DNA of 64,000 nt, taken from positions 124,001-188,000 of the forward strand of contig NZ_JALPVL010000008.1 of assembly GCF_023544465.1 (NCBI RefSeq), given 5' to 3'. Positions 16,122 to 25,878 of the stretch are shown here, piece by piece (positions within the stretch are counted from its first letter, which is position 1; the number at the start of each line of letters is the position of its first letter). A model generated the notes under the pieces. It had not been told where the DNA came from. It did no database searches and was given only the letters and a program-made list of their open reading frames with translations. Source of the DNA: Paractinoplanes maris. Its GTDB lineage: Bacteria > Actinomycetota > Actinomycetes > Mycobacteriales > Micromonosporaceae. Position numbers and translations under genes: made by a program.

Positions 16122-17448
16122 AGAACAGGTCGGTCTGGTTGGTCACGCCGAGCACGTTGGCCGCCTGCGGGCCGCCGGCGGCGATCCGGACCTCGGTGCC
16201 GGTGTGCTGCTGCGAACCGGTGATCTCGGACGTCGCGTAGGAGATCGTCATGTTCGCGTTGTCGTGGGTGACCAGCGTGGCCGTGTAGCCGAGGGTGGCC
16301 TCCTCGACGATCTGGCTGGTGTGGCCGTGGTCGGCGGTCACCACGACGAGGGTGTCGGGGTGCTGCTTCTGGTATTCGAGCACCTTCTTGACGGCGGCGT
16401 CGAAGGCGACGGTCTCACCGATCTGGCCGCACGGGTTGGCCGCGTGGTCCTGCTTGTCGATCGAGGCACCCTCGATCTGCAGGAAGAAGCCCTTCTTGCT
16501 GCGCTTGGTCTGCTGGTCCAGCACGTTCAGGGCCTTGCCGGCCATGTCGACCAGGTGCGGCTGCGAGGCCGTACGGGCCGTGTTGACCGCACATGTGGCC
16601 GGCGCGGTACCCGTACGGGTCGGGGTCGGGCCGACCCACTCGAGGTCCATGTTGTTCTTGGCGAACGCGCCCAGGATCGGCTTGTCGCCCCTGGCCGCGC
16701 TCAGCCCGGCGGCGTCGGTGACGACCTGGTAACCATTCGCCTGGGCCTGCTGGGTCACGGTCAGACCCTTGTACTGGCCGGCCTTGACGGTCTGGTCGAA
16801 GTACTGCTTGCCCCCGCCCAGCAGGACGTCCGGCTTGGTCTGCACGAGCTGCTCGGCGATCGAGCCGGCGCCGCCGTTCACCTTGTCGTTGACGGCGCAG
16901 GCGGCCATCGCGTCCGGGCCCTTGCAGTCGCGGCTGACGACGTGCGAGCCGAGCACGGCCGGGGTGGCGTCCTGCAGCTCGGCGGTGCTGACGTCACCGG
17001 TCTTGTAGCCGGCCTTCTTGGCGAGCTCGAGGATCGTCGGCACCGGCTTCTCGTTCGGCAGCACCGAGATCGCGCCGTTGTAGGTCTTGTGGCCGGTCGC
17101 CCAGCCCGAACCCGACGCGGCCGAGTCGGTCACGTAGTCGGGCTTCGACGGGTCGGCCTTCTGCACCGCGTAGGTGGTGTAGGCGCCGGTCAGCGGCAGC
17201 TTGTCCATGGCCAGCCGGCCGTTCGCGCCGACCTGGTAGTTGCGGGCGATGGTGATCTCGCTGTCGCCCATACCGTCACCGATGAGCAGGATGACGTTGC
17301 GAGCCGAACCGCCCTTGATCGCCTGCTTGGCGGCCCAGGTGCGGTCCTGGTGCGCGTCGCCGGCCAGAGCGACCGACGGCACCGCGACGACCGTGGTCGC
17401 CACCAGCGCCAAGGCGAGGCGGCCACGACGGGAACGCAGAGCATTCAT
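16090..17448 (-). CDS. phoA: Secreted alkaline phosphatase (PhoA family)
   Basis: Hydrolyses phosphate monoesters outside the cell, releasing phosphate. About 452 residues. A signal peptide (RRGRLALALVATTVVAVPSVALA) precedes the mature part. The metal-binding start is NVILLIGDGMGDSE (Asp58), the nucleophile Ser109 lies in VTDSAASGSGWATGHKT, and later metal ligands appear in IEGASIDKQDHAA and VVTADHGHTSQI. Start chosen at 17448, with GGAG 9 bases upstream. It is a single gene, convergent with the ferredoxin. It may belong to the Pho regulon, but I could not identify a PHO box with confidence. Confidence 0.95.
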   Translation of the reverse strand: MNALRSRRGRLALALVATTVVAVPSVALAGDAHQDRTWAAKQAIKGGSARNVILLIGDGMGDSEITIARNYQVGANGRLAMDKLPLTGAYTTYAVQKADPSKPDYVTDSAASGSGWATGHKTYNGAISVLPNEKPVPTILELAKKAGYKTGDVSTAELQDATPAVLGSHVVSRDCKGPDAMAACAVNDKVNGGAGSIAEQLVQTKPDVLLGGGKQYFDQTVKAGQYKGLTVTQQAQANGYQVVTDAAGLSAARGDKPILGAFAKNNMDLEWVGPTPTRTGTAPATCAVNTARTASQPHLVDMAGKALNVLDQQTKRSKKGFFLQIEGASIDKQDHAANPCGQIGETVAFDAAVKKVLEYQKQHPDTLVVVTADHGHTSQIVEEATLGYTATLVTHDNANMTISYATSEITGSQQHTGTEVRIAAGGPQAANVLGVTNQTDLFFTMKRALALR

Positions 17449-17666
17449 GAATGCGCACTCCAATATGCGTTGATGCATTGTCGAGGCCCACGCCATCAGC
17501 TTTTCTTGAAGCCCCGGTGGCCGGAAAGTGACGCCTCGGCCAACTCGGGCCGGAGGGGACGTTCGACGTGAACGGACAACAACCAGGTGCTGTCAGTTCC
17601 CTGAGATCGGTGCGACACGTAAGTGGAGACGCCTCCCCGTTTGGTGCGCCTATCTAAGCTCGTCCG

Positions 17667-18857
17667 GTGAGGTGGGTGCGGCTGGTCCTGGCGGTGATGA
17701 TCAGTGCTGCCGCGGCCCTGGCGGTGGTCCGGCTGGTCGCCCCGGCCGACGGCCAGTCCGGCGTACGGCGGCAGCTGGCCTTCCTGCGCACCGAGCTGGA
17801 GTCCGGGGCGGCCGAGGACGCGCAGCGGCTCTTCCCCGAGGGCTACTTCTTCTCGTACGCGTTGTATGGCCTGACCGCCGTCGACCTGGGCCGCCTGGAC
17901 GACGCGCGGTGGGCGCTGGCCCGGCTCGAATCGGACGCCGGCCGCGCCCCGTTCACCGGCGAGATGCCCCTGCGGTACGGCGTCTTCTACCGCGGCTGGG
18001 TCAACTGGCTGCGCGGCGGCATCCTCTCGCACGAGCCCGCCGCCGCCCGGGACGCCGCCCAGCTGCGCGCCTTCGAGCAGGACTCGGCCGAGATCGCCGC
18101 CGCCTTCGACACCTCACCGACCCCGTTCCTGGTGTCCTACCCCGGAAAGGCGTGGCCAGTCGACTCGACGGTCGCCCTGGCCTCGCTGCGCCTGCGCGAC
18201 AAACTGCTGACCCCCGCGTACGACGTCACCGCCATCCGCTGGCTGGCCAACGTGCAGGCCCGTCTCGACCCCACCACCCAGCTCATGCCACACACCGCCG
18301 ACGCCGAGACGGGCGAGCCGACGTCAGGTGCGCAGGGCACGTCGCAGAGCCTGATCAACCGCTTCCTGCCCGAGATCGACCAGGACTTCGCCCGCCAGCA
18401 GTACGCCCGCTTCCGCACGTGGTTCCTGGACGCCCCACTGGGCCTGGGCCCGACAATCCGCGAGCACCCGACCGGGATCGACGGCCCGGCGAACGTCGAC
18501 TCGGGCCCGCTGGTCTTGGGCGTGAGCCTGTCGGCCACAGCAGTGACGATCGGCACCGCCAAAGTCCACGGCGACGAAACCCTGGCCGACGGCCTCTCCC
18601 GCTTCGGCGAAGTGGCTGGCCTGCCCATCTACACCCCAGGAGCCAAGCGCTACGCCTTCGGAGCCGCCCCCATCGGCGACGCCTTCCTGGCCTGGTCGAA
18701 GTCCGCCCGCCCCTGGGTCGCCGCGGTCCCGGTCGAGCCGCCGTCCCGCTTCCTGTCCCGCTGGTGGCAATTGCCGCTGCTGACGCTGTTCCTGGCCGTT
18801 GGCCTGGCGCCGTGGTTGCTGGGTGCCGCCTGGCGGCGGACTCCGCGCCGTCGCTGA
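17667..18857 (+). CDS. Membrane-anchored protein of unknown function (linalool dehydratase/isomerase-like fold suspected)
   Basis: 396 residues. Membrane segments lie at both ends (RLVLAVMISAAAALAVVRLV near the N-terminus; LPLLTLFLAVGLAPWLLGAA near the C-terminus), enclosing a soluble domain of about 330 residues. That domain has motifs often seen in uncharacterised actinobacterial proteins: LFPEGYFFSYALYGLTAVDLG, YGVFYRGWVNWLRGG, FLVSYPGKAWPVDSTVALASL. The regular helical pattern recalls alpha/alpha-barrel enzymes; a similarity to LinD-like proteins is only a suspicion. GTG start. Single gene with about 170 bases of upstream spacer. Function not assigned. Confidence 0.7.
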   Translation: MRWVRLVLAVMISAAAALAVVRLVAPADGQSGVRRQLAFLRTELESGAAEDAQRLFPEGYFFSYALYGLTAVDLGRLDDARWALARLESDAGRAPFTGEMPLRYGVFYRGWVNWLRGGILSHEPAAARDAAQLRAFEQDSAEIAAAFDTSPTPFLVSYPGKAWPVDSTVALASLRLRDKLLTPAYDVTAIRWLANVQARLDPTTQLMPHTADAETGEPTSGAQGTSQSLINRFLPEIDQDFARQQYARFRTWFLDAPLGLGPTIREHPTGIDGPANVDSGPLVLGVSLSATAVTIGTAKVHGDETLADGLSRFGEVAGLPIYTPGAKRYAFGAAPIGDAFLAWSKSARPWVAAVPVEPPSRFLSRWWQLPLLTLFLAVGLAPWLLGAAWRRTPRRR

Positions 18858-19099
18858 CCGGTGTCGGCGGTTTGGGCGGAGTATTCCTATCTGCTCTGAA
18901 ACAGCCTTGCAGTCCGGTTCGGGATAGGTGGCGATCGAGCCCGGAGGGCGGTTGTCGGCAGAGGTGGCGTTGGGCCGTAAGGCCTATTTGGGACGAAAAA
19001 AGCGTTCCGCCGTTAACGCGGTGATAGGCCGGTTAGATTACGGAAGGCGCGACTCTCTCGCGTTGCTTACACCGGCCCGGCCGGTTCCCCGAGCCGCCC

Positions 19100-19187
19100 T
19101 CAGGTGCGGTGCCCGAACAGGCAAACCCGTCGCAAGGCGGGGACGCAAAGCCAGGGGCCTCCCTCCATGGAGGCAGCCCAGCCGCCG
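19100..19187 (+). promoter_or_regulatory. Cyclic di-GMP-I (GEMM) riboswitch
   Basis: The conserved core is plainly visible: ACAGGCAAACC (19118-19128), a stem with a GCAA tetraloop (CCCGTC-GCAA-GGCGGG, around 19132-19135), GGGACGCAAAGCC (19140-19152), a second hairpin CCTCC/GGAGG (19158-19173) and GGCAGCC (19172-19178). A closing stem GCGGT/GCCGC (19106-19110 with 19181-19185) is possible. The SD sequence AAGGAG (19188-19193) starts immediately after the 3' strand of that stem, which points to control of translation. The rest of the 346-bp gap (18858-19099) is a long leader or promoter region; it contains a small hairpin around 18989-19008 but no gene. Confidence 0.92.
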
Positions 19188-19203
19188 AAGGAGAAAGAAA
19201 GAC

Positions 19204-22128
19204 ATGCGCGATTCCAAAGCCCATGCAGCCACGAGCGGCTCGGTTCCGTTCATGCTGCGCGGCCCCAAGTCCGTGCGCACGACCCTCGCGGTCGCCGTAG
19301 CGGCCGCGATCGGCTTCGCCCCGGCCGTGATGGTCGCCTCGCCGGCCTACGCCGTGCCGGGCGAGATCACACGTGTAGGCACCACCGACATCGACGTTAC
19401 CGAAGGCGGCCGGATCGAGATCCGCCTCAACCGTGAGACCGGCGGACCGGTCACCGAGCAGGAGGTGACTTGGATCGCCACGGGAGGTGACCTGCCAGCC
19501 GCTGACTCGGATGATGTCGTCTCGATGTCCGGCACCGTCGTCTTCCCGGCCGCCACCAACGCGACCTCGCCGCAGTCGCAGACCATCTCGATCCAGACGG
19601 TCAACGACACGATGGACGAGGAGGACGTCGAGAACCTGGACATCGCGATCACGGTGCCGGGCAGCTCCATTCCGGTGACCGCCCACATCAAGGACAACGA
19701 TGCTCCGCCGACCTACCGGCTGATGGTCGACGACACGACTCCCGACGAGGGTGCGAGCTCGGTCAAGGTCTCGGCCATGCTCAGTGCTCCGTCGGGCAAG
19801 GAAGTCAGGATCCCCGTCAGCACCACCCCCGGCTCCGCCAAGGCGGGCGCGGAACAGGACTACGTCGCGCTGGCCAGTGACGCCGTCCTTACCGTTCCGG
19901 TCGGGAGCTACGACAGCAGCGTCGAGTCGATCACAATCAACAACGACCACCTGTACGAGGAGCAGACGCAGTCGTTCACCGTCAAGAGCTCCAGCAGCAC
20001 GACGGCCAGCGGCACTCAGTCGGTTACGGTCGGGATCGAGGACAACGAGGAGCAGCCCGAGATCAACGTGGAGGCCGTGGACGCGGCCCCCGAGGGCACT
20101 GACCTTGATTACCTCGTGTCGCTTTCCGGCCCTCGCTCGGAGCGGCCCGTCTCGGCGACTTGGACTACGGCTGACGGTGTTGGGTCTGACTTCGTGCCAG
20201 ACCCGACTGACCCTGTGGGCCGCGCTACCGCCAGCAGTGACTACAACGGCGGTACTGGCACGGTGACGTTCCGCGCGGCGACGGGCGAGGACGACAGCAC
20301 CGAGGCCAACAAGCAGCAGCACGTCAAGATCCGTACGCTGCGTGACTCTATTGACGAGATCGACCCCGAGGCTTTGCATCTCACGCTGTCGAAGCCGGTG
20401 ATCGGCAAGCTCGGTGACAAGAGCGTGGCTACTGGCAGGATCACCGACGAGAACCTGCCGCCGGAGGTGCGGCTGCTTCCAACCACTCGCTCTGCGGCCG
20501 AGGGCAACTCGGGCCAGAAGGCGCAGACCTTTACTGTGCGTCTGGACAAGGCCTCGGGCCGGAAGGTCGTCGTCAACTACGCGACCGACGAAAGCAGCGC
20601 CAAGCAGGGTTCTGACTTCATCATGTCGTCCGGTTCCTTGATCTTCCAGCCGGGCGAGACGGAGAAGACGTTCTCGGTCAACGTCGTGGGCGACACTGCG
20701 CTCGAGCTCGACGAGAAATTCACCGTTACTCTGACCGTTCCCACCGGCGTCGCCGAGCTGGCGACGTCGGCCAACGGTCCGCAAGATTTCACCATCAGGA
20801 ATGACGACTCGACGGCGACCTACTCAGTCGCACCGCTCAGCGTGAAGGAAGGCTCGGAGGGCACCGTAGCGGTCCTTCCGATCAAGCTCAGCGCGGCGAC
20901 CGACACGAACGCGGCCTTCACCGTGACGCCATCGGGCACGCCCGGGCCGGGCGTTGCCACGAACACCGGGGCGGGCCTGGGTGAGGTCGACTACGTCGCG
21001 CCGGCCACTCCTGTGATCATCCCGGCCGGTCAGACAACCGGCTATGCCTACTTCTTGGTCAACGGGGATGACGTCTACGAGGGCGACGAGTCGTTCACCC
21101 TCACGGTCTCACCGACGACGCTCACCGAGACCCTCGTGACCGGGACGGGCAAGACGGCCAAGGTCACGATCACCGACGATGACGCCGCTCCGTCCCTGCA
21201 GATCAACGACGCCGACGCCGAAGAGGGCGACGACGTCCAGCTCACCGCGGTGACGGTCGGCGCGGCTCAGAACACGCTGACCTACAACGTCACTCTGCGC
21301 GGCGGCTCGGTCAACGGCAGCGTCGCCGCCTCGGCGAACGACTTCACCGACCCGGGCACGGTCGGCGTCACCATCGACGGTGGCACGATCTCCGGCACCA
21401 CGGTCCGCGTCGGCGACCCGGTCACGGTGGCCGACGACGAGGCCTCCGAGCCGGCCGAGACCGTTCTCATCACCGGTAGCGCCTTCGGCACCGCCGGCAA
21501 GGTGGTCCCCGGCACGCTGACCATCGCGGCCAACGACGGCGCGGACGAGGTTCCCACCAACCCGGGCGAGCCCGGTGAGCCCGGCGAGTCGCCGAAGCCC
21601 ACTATTTTCGCCCCGGCCACGGTCAACGGTGCGGCCAACGTCACGATCACCGGTAAGGTCGCGGCCAACGCCACGGTCGAGCTGTGGGGTGCCCCGATCG
21701 GCGGCGGCGCTCCGGCCTGGATCGCCAACACCAAGGCCACCGCGACCGGCAACTACTCGTTCACGCGTTCGATCGTCCAGGGCATGCGTTTCGTCACGCA
21801 GTCCAAGGAGGTCAACTCCAACGAGGCGCGGGTGCTGGTCAACCAGTGGGCGTCCCTGACGGCGACCTCGCCCTCGAAGGGTCGCGTCTCGGTGACCGTC
21901 AAGACCAGCCCGAACGCCAACGGCCGCAAGGTCGTCGTCCAGCGCTGGACCGGCCCCAACACCTGGACCAACCTCCTGGTGAGCCGGGCCAACGTGAACG
22001 GCGCCTACGCCGCCACGACGGTGGTGCCCTCGGGCACGATCGCGCTCCGCGCCTGGGTCGAGGGTGACGCCGGCCGGGGCATCAACGGCCCGGGTTGGTC
22101 GGACATCGTCCGCCCGGTCATCAAGTAA
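19204..22128 (+). CDS. Large secreted Calx-beta repeat protein (putative surface adhesin)
   Basis: 974 residues. A long signal peptide ends near AVMVASPAYA (about residue 50). At least six Calx-beta modules follow, each closing with an acidic element such as NDTMDEEDVENLDIAI, NDHLYEEQTQSFTV, GDTALELDEKFTVTL or GDDVYEGDESFTLTV, which in this family bind calcium. After a short Gly-Glu-Pro linker a C-terminal region of about 190 residues looks like another beta domain (TINGAANVTITG-like, then WTGPNTWTNL). There is no LPXTG anchor. SD AAGGAG is 10 bases upstream. It is controlled by the c-di-GMP riboswitch, fitting an adhesion or matrix role (inference). The central part uses more A/T-ending codons than its neighbours. 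Confidence 0.88.
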   Translation: MRDSKAHAATSGSVPFMLRGPKSVRTTLAVAVAAAIGFAPAVMVASPAYAVPGEITRVGTTDIDVTEGGRIEIRLNRETGGPVTEQEVTWIATGGDLPAADSDDVVSMSGTVVFPAATNATSPQSQTISIQTVNDTMDEEDVENLDIAITVPGSSIPVTAHIKDNDAPPTYRLMVDDTTPDEGASSVKVSAMLSAPSGKEVRIPVSTTPGSAKAGAEQDYVALASDAVLTVPVGSYDSSVESITINNDHLYEEQTQSFTVKSSSSTTASGTQSVTVGIEDNEEQPEINVEAVDAAPEGTDLDYLVSLSGPRSERPVSATWTTADGVGSDFVPDPTDPVGRATASSDYNGGTGTVTFRAATGEDDSTEANKQQHVKIRTLRDSIDEIDPEALHLTLSKPVIGKLGDKSVATGRITDENLPPEVRLLPTTRSAAEGNSGQKAQTFTVRLDKASGRKVVVNYATDESSAKQGSDFIMSSGSLIFQPGETEKTFSVNVVGDTALELDEKFTVTLTVPTGVAELATSANGPQDFTIRNDDSTATYSVAPLSVKEGSEGTVAVLPIKLSAATDTNAAFTVTPSGTPGPGVATNTGAGLGEVDYVAPATPVIIPAGQTTGYAYFLVNGDDVYEGDESFTLTVSPTTLTETLVTGTGKTAKVTITDDDAAPSLQINDADAEEGDDVQLTAVTVGAAQNTLTYNVTLRGGSVNGSVAASANDFTDPGTVGVTIDGGTISGTTVRVGDPVTVADDEASEPAETVLITGSAFGTAGKVVPGTLTIAANDGADEVPTNPGEPGEPGESPKPTIFAPATVNGAANVTITGKVAANATVELWGAPIGGGAPAWIANTKATATGNYSFTRSIVQGMRFVTQSKEVNSNEARVLVNQWASLTATSPSKGRVSVTVKTSPNANGRKVVVQRWTGPNTWTNLLVSRANVNGAYAATTVVPSGTIALRAWVEGDAGRGINGPGWSDIVRPVIK

Positions 22129-22143
22129 GCCCCAGTAAGTAGG

Positions 22144-22175
22144 ACGGGGGCGGCCAGCTGGCCGCCCCCGTTCTT
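22144..22175. terminator. Bidirectional Rho-independent terminator
   Basis: A perfect 14-bp inverted repeat (22144-22171, arms ACGGGGGCGGCCAG) followed on the plus strand by TCTTT. It ends the Calx-beta gene and, read from the other strand, the ABC exporter operon. Confidence 0.9.
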
Positions 22176-22186
22176 TGCGTGATGGC

Positions 22187-24145
22187 TCAGTCGACCTCGA
22201 CCACCGCCTGGGCGAACTGCGCCGAATACAACCGGGCGTAAGCCCCGTCCGCCGCGATCAGCTCGTCGTGCGTTCCTTGCTCGACGATGCGTCCTTCTTC
22301 CATCACCAGGATCAGGTCGGCGTCGCGGATGGTTGACAGGCGGTGGGCGATCACGAACGACGTGCGGCCCTCGCGCAGGGTGGCCATCGCCCTCTGGATC
22401 AGCACCTCGGTGCGGGTGTCGACCGAGCTGGTCGCCTCGTCGAGGATCAGGATGCTGGGCTCGGCCAGGAAGGCCCGGGCGATCGTGATCAGCTGTTTCT
22501 GGCCGGCGCTGACGTTCGAGCCCTCCTCGTCGATCACCGTGTCGTAGCCGTCGGGGAGCGTCCGGACGAACTGGTCGACGTGGGCCGCCTCGGCCGCCTT
22601 GATCACCGAGTCCATGTCGAAGGAGTCGGCGCCGTACGCGATGTTCTCGGCGATTGTGCCGCCGAACAGCCACGTGTCCTGCAAGACCATCCCGATCTCC
22701 TCGCGGAGCAGCGAGCGCGGCATCGTCGCGATGTCCACCCCGTCGAGCAGGATGCGGCCGGAGTCCACGTCGTAGAACCGCATCAGCAGGTTGACCAGGG
22801 TGGTCTTCCCGGCGCCGGTCGGTCCGACCACCGCCACCGTCTGACCCGGCGCGACGTCGAGCGACAGGTGCTCGATGAGCGGCTTGTCCGGCAGGTAGCG
22901 GAACGAGACATCGTCGAACGTCACGTGGCCGCGTACGTCGTCGAGGCCCTCGAAAGCGGGATCGGGGGACTGTTCCGGCGCGTCGAGCAGGGCGAACACC
23001 CGCTCGGCGGAGGCCACGCCCGACTGGATCAGGTTGGCCATCGACGCCACCTGGGTGAGCGGCTGGCTGAACTGCCGCGAGTACGTGATGAACGCCTGCA
23101 CCTCGCCCAGCGTCAGCGAACCGGAGGCCACCCGCAGACCGCCGACCACCGCCACCAGCACGTAGTTCAGGTTGCTGATGAACATCATGGCCGGCTGGAT
23201 CAGGCCGCTGATGAACTGCGCGCGGAACGACGACGCGTACAGCTTGTTGTTGTGCTCGGCGAAGACGGCGTTGGCCTCGTCCTGGCGGCCGAAGACCTTC
23301 ACCAGTGAGTGACCGGTGAACATCTCCTCGATGTGACCGTTGAGCTTGCCGGTGGTGGCCCACTGGGCGACGAAGTTGGGCTGTGAGCGCTTGCCCACGG
23401 CCGTCGTCACGAGGAACGAGACCGGCACCGTCACCAGCGCGATCAGCGCCAGCAGGGGGGAGATCCAGAACATCGCGCCGAGCACGCCGACGATCGTCAG
23501 CAGGGCGGTGGTCAGCTGGGCGAACGTCTGTTGCAGGGTCTGGGCGATGTTGTCGGTGTCGTTGGTGGCCCGGCTCAGCACCTCGCCGCGCGGCTGCTGG
23601 TCGAAATACGACAGCGGCAGCCGGGACAGCTTGGTCTCGACCTGCTCGCGCAGGCGGTAGACCGCCGTCTGCACCACGGTCGCCGTGAGGCGGCCCTGCA
23701 GCACACCGAACACCCAGGCGAAGACGTAGATCAGCGCGACCCACATCAGCACCTGGGCCAGGCGGTCGAAGTCGATGCCCCGGCCGGGCGTGAAGTCGAT
23801 CGCGCCGAGCAGGTCGGCCTGCGTGTTCTCGCCCCGGGCCCGCAGCGCGGCGATCGCCTCGGCCTTGGTGACGTTGCCGTCGACCATGTTGCCGACGACG
23901 CCGGCGAAGATGACGTCGGTGGCGTGGCCCAGCAGGTAGGGCCCGATCACCGACAGGGCGACGCTGATCGCGCCGGCCAGCATGACCACGCCGACCAGGA
24001 CACGCTGCGGCTTCAGCAGGCCGAGCAGGCGCTTGGTGGACCCCTTGAAGTCCTGGAGCTTCTCGGTCGGAGCGGGTCCCGCCATCATCCGTACGGCGGG
24101 AGGTCCGCCCACGGGTGGGCCGGGCCGGCGGGCAGGGGCGGTCAT
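22187..24145 (-). CDS. ABC exporter half-transporter (heterodimer subunit, longer)
   Basis: Fused membrane-ATPase exporter, 652 residues. A Pro/Gly-rich N-terminus of about 30 residues precedes six membrane helices (to about residue 355). The ATPase domain has Walker A GPTGAGKTTLVN, signature NVSAGQKQL, Walker B ILILDEATSSVDTRTE and H-loop IAHRLSTI. The signature has NVSAGQ rather than LSGGQ but the catalytic Glu after Walker B is present. Start ATG overlaps the stop of the partner exporter (ATGA), so the two probably form a heterodimer. It lies downstream of a TetR repressor; expected substrates are drugs or lipids (family knowledge). Confidence 0.93.
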   Translation of the reverse strand: MTAPARRPGPPVGGPPAVRMMAGPAPTEKLQDFKGSTKRLLGLLKPQRVLVGVVMLAGAISVALSVIGPYLLGHATDVIFAGVVGNMVDGNVTKAEAIAALRARGENTQADLLGAIDFTPGRGIDFDRLAQVLMWVALIYVFAWVFGVLQGRLTATVVQTAVYRLREQVETKLSRLPLSYFDQQPRGEVLSRATNDTDNIAQTLQQTFAQLTTALLTIVGVLGAMFWISPLLALIALVTVPVSFLVTTAVGKRSQPNFVAQWATTGKLNGHIEEMFTGHSLVKVFGRQDEANAVFAEHNNKLYASSFRAQFISGLIQPAMMFISNLNYVLVAVVGGLRVASGSLTLGEVQAFITYSRQFSQPLTQVASMANLIQSGVASAERVFALLDAPEQSPDPAFEGLDDVRGHVTFDDVSFRYLPDKPLIEHLSLDVAPGQTVAVVGPTGAGKTTLVNLLMRFYDVDSGRILLDGVDIATMPRSLLREEIGMVLQDTWLFGGTIAENIAYGADSFDMDSVIKAAEAAHVDQFVRTLPDGYDTVIDEEGSNVSAGQKQLITIARAFLAEPSILILDEATSSVDTRTEVLIQRAMATLREGRTSFVIAHRLSTIRDADLILVMEEGRIVEQGTHDELIAADGAYARLYSAQFAQAVVEVD

Positions 24146-25878
24146 ACGGCGGCCTCCTCAGCGGTGAGCTGGGAGAGCACGATCTCCCGGTAGGTGGTGT
24201 TGGTGGCCATGAGCTCGGCGTGGGTGCCGGTGCCGCACACCCGGCCGTCGTCGAGCACGATGATCCGGTCGGCGTCGCGGATGGTGCTGACCCGCTGGGC
24301 GACGATCATCACGGTGGCGTCGGCGGTGTGCTCGGTCAGCGCCGACCGCAATGCCGCGTCGGTGGCGTAGTCGAGCGCCGAGAACGAGTCGTCGAAGAGG
24401 TAGATCTCGGGCCGGTGGACCAGGGCCCGCGCGATCGCCAGCCGTTGCCGCTGGCCGCCCGAGACGTTGGTGCCGCCCTGGGCGATCGGCGCGTCCAGGC
24501 CGCCCTCCATCCGTTCGACGAAGGTGCGGGCCTGGGCGATCTCGAGGGCTTCCCACAGCTGCTCGTCGGTCGCGTCCGGATTGCCGTACCGCAGGTTGGA
24601 GGCAACCGTGCCCGAGAACAGGTACGGCCGCTGGGGCACCAGGCCGACCAGCCGCGACAGCAGGGCCGGTTCGAGGTCGCGGACGTCGACGCCGTCGACC
24701 AGCACGGTGCCCGCCGTCGCGTCGAACAGCCGGGGCACCAGGTTGAGCAGCGTGGTCTTGCCGCTGCCGGTGCTGCCGATGACCGCCGTGACCTCGCCCG
24801 GCCGGGCGGCCAGGTTGATGTCGCTGAGCACCGGCGCCTCGGCCCCGGGGTAACTGAAGCCGACGCCGCGCAGGTCGAGCCGGCCGTGCTCGGTGACCTC
24901 GGTGACCGGGTCGGCGGCCGGCGCCACGCTCGAGTCGGTGCCCAGCACCTCCTCGATGCGCTCGGCGCAGACCTCGGCCCGCGGGATCATCACGAACATG
25001 AAGGTGGCCATCATGATCGACATGAGGATCTGCATGAGGTAGCTGAGGAACGCGGTGAGCGCGCCGATCTGCATCGCGCCGGAGTCGATGCGGTGCCCGC
25101 CGAACCACAGCACCGCGACGCTGGACAGGTTCACGATTAGCATGACGGTCGGGAACATCAGCGCCATCAGCTTGCCGACCTTGAGCGACACGTCGGTCAA
25201 ATCGGTGTTGGCCTCCGCGTAGCGGGCCTGCTCGCGCTCGTCGCGGACGAACGCGCGGATCACCCGGATGCCGCTGATCTGCTCGCGCATCACCCGGTTG
25301 ACCCGGTCGATGCGGGTCTGCATCGTGCGGAACAGCGGTCGCATCCGCACGATGATCGCGGCGACCGTGGCCACCAGGATCGGGACGATGACCAGCAGCA
25401 GCCCGGACAGCGGGACGTCCTGCCGCAGGGCCAGGATGATGCCGCCGAAGCACATGATCGGCGCCGAGACCATCAGGGTGAAGGTCATCAGCACCAGCAT
25501 CTGGACCTGCTGGACGTCGTTGGTGGTGCGCGTGATCAGCGACGGCGCGCCGAACTGGCCCACCTCGCGGGCCGAGAACGTCTGCACCTGCCCGAAGATC
25601 GAGGCCCGCACGTCCCGGCCCACCGCCATCGCCGTACGGGCACCGAAGTACACAGCGACGATCTGCGCGGCGATGCTGGCGAGCGTGATGGCCAGCATCC
25701 ACCCGCCGATCTGCATGACGTAGCCGGTGTCGCCCTTGACCACGCCGTTGTCGATGATGTCGGCGAACAGCGTGGGCAGGTAGAGCGTGGCCAGCGTCTG
25801 GATGAACTGGAAGAGCACGACGAGCACGATGTCTCGCCGGTAGGGCCGTAAGTAGTTCCGGAGCAGTTGGATGAGCAC
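24142..25878 (-). CDS. ABC exporter half-transporter (heterodimer subunit, shorter)
   Basis: Fused membrane-ATPase exporter, 578 residues. I start at the GTG at 25878, giving MLIQLLRNYLRPYRRDIVLVV; it shares one base with the TAG stop of the TetR gene, so the long frame upstream is only a shadow. Six membrane helices, then the ATPase domain with Walker A GSTGSGKTTLLN, signature NVSGGQRQRL, Walker B IYLFDDSFSALDYATD. Walker B is followed by Asp-Ser rather than Glu, the usual sign of the degenerate site in heterodimeric exporters such as TM287/288 (family knowledge). The partner at 22187-24145 supplies the canonical Glu. Confidence 0.93.
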   Translation of the reverse strand: MLIQLLRNYLRPYRRDIVLVVLFQFIQTLATLYLPTLFADIIDNGVVKGDTGYVMQIGGWMLAITLASIAAQIVAVYFGARTAMAVGRDVRASIFGQVQTFSAREVGQFGAPSLITRTTNDVQQVQMLVLMTFTLMVSAPIMCFGGIILALRQDVPLSGLLLVIVPILVATVAAIIVRMRPLFRTMQTRIDRVNRVMREQISGIRVIRAFVRDEREQARYAEANTDLTDVSLKVGKLMALMFPTVMLIVNLSSVAVLWFGGHRIDSGAMQIGALTAFLSYLMQILMSIMMATFMFVMIPRAEVCAERIEEVLGTDSSVAPAADPVTEVTEHGRLDLRGVGFSYPGAEAPVLSDINLAARPGEVTAVIGSTGSGKTTLLNLVPRLFDATAGTVLVDGVDVRDLEPALLSRLVGLVPQRPYLFSGTVASNLRYGNPDATDEQLWEALEIAQARTFVERMEGGLDAPIAQGGTNVSGGQRQRLAIARALVHRPEIYLFDDSFSALDYATDAALRSALTEHTADATVMIVAQRVSTIRDADRIIVLDDGRVCGTGTHAELMATNTTYREIVLSQLTAEEAAV

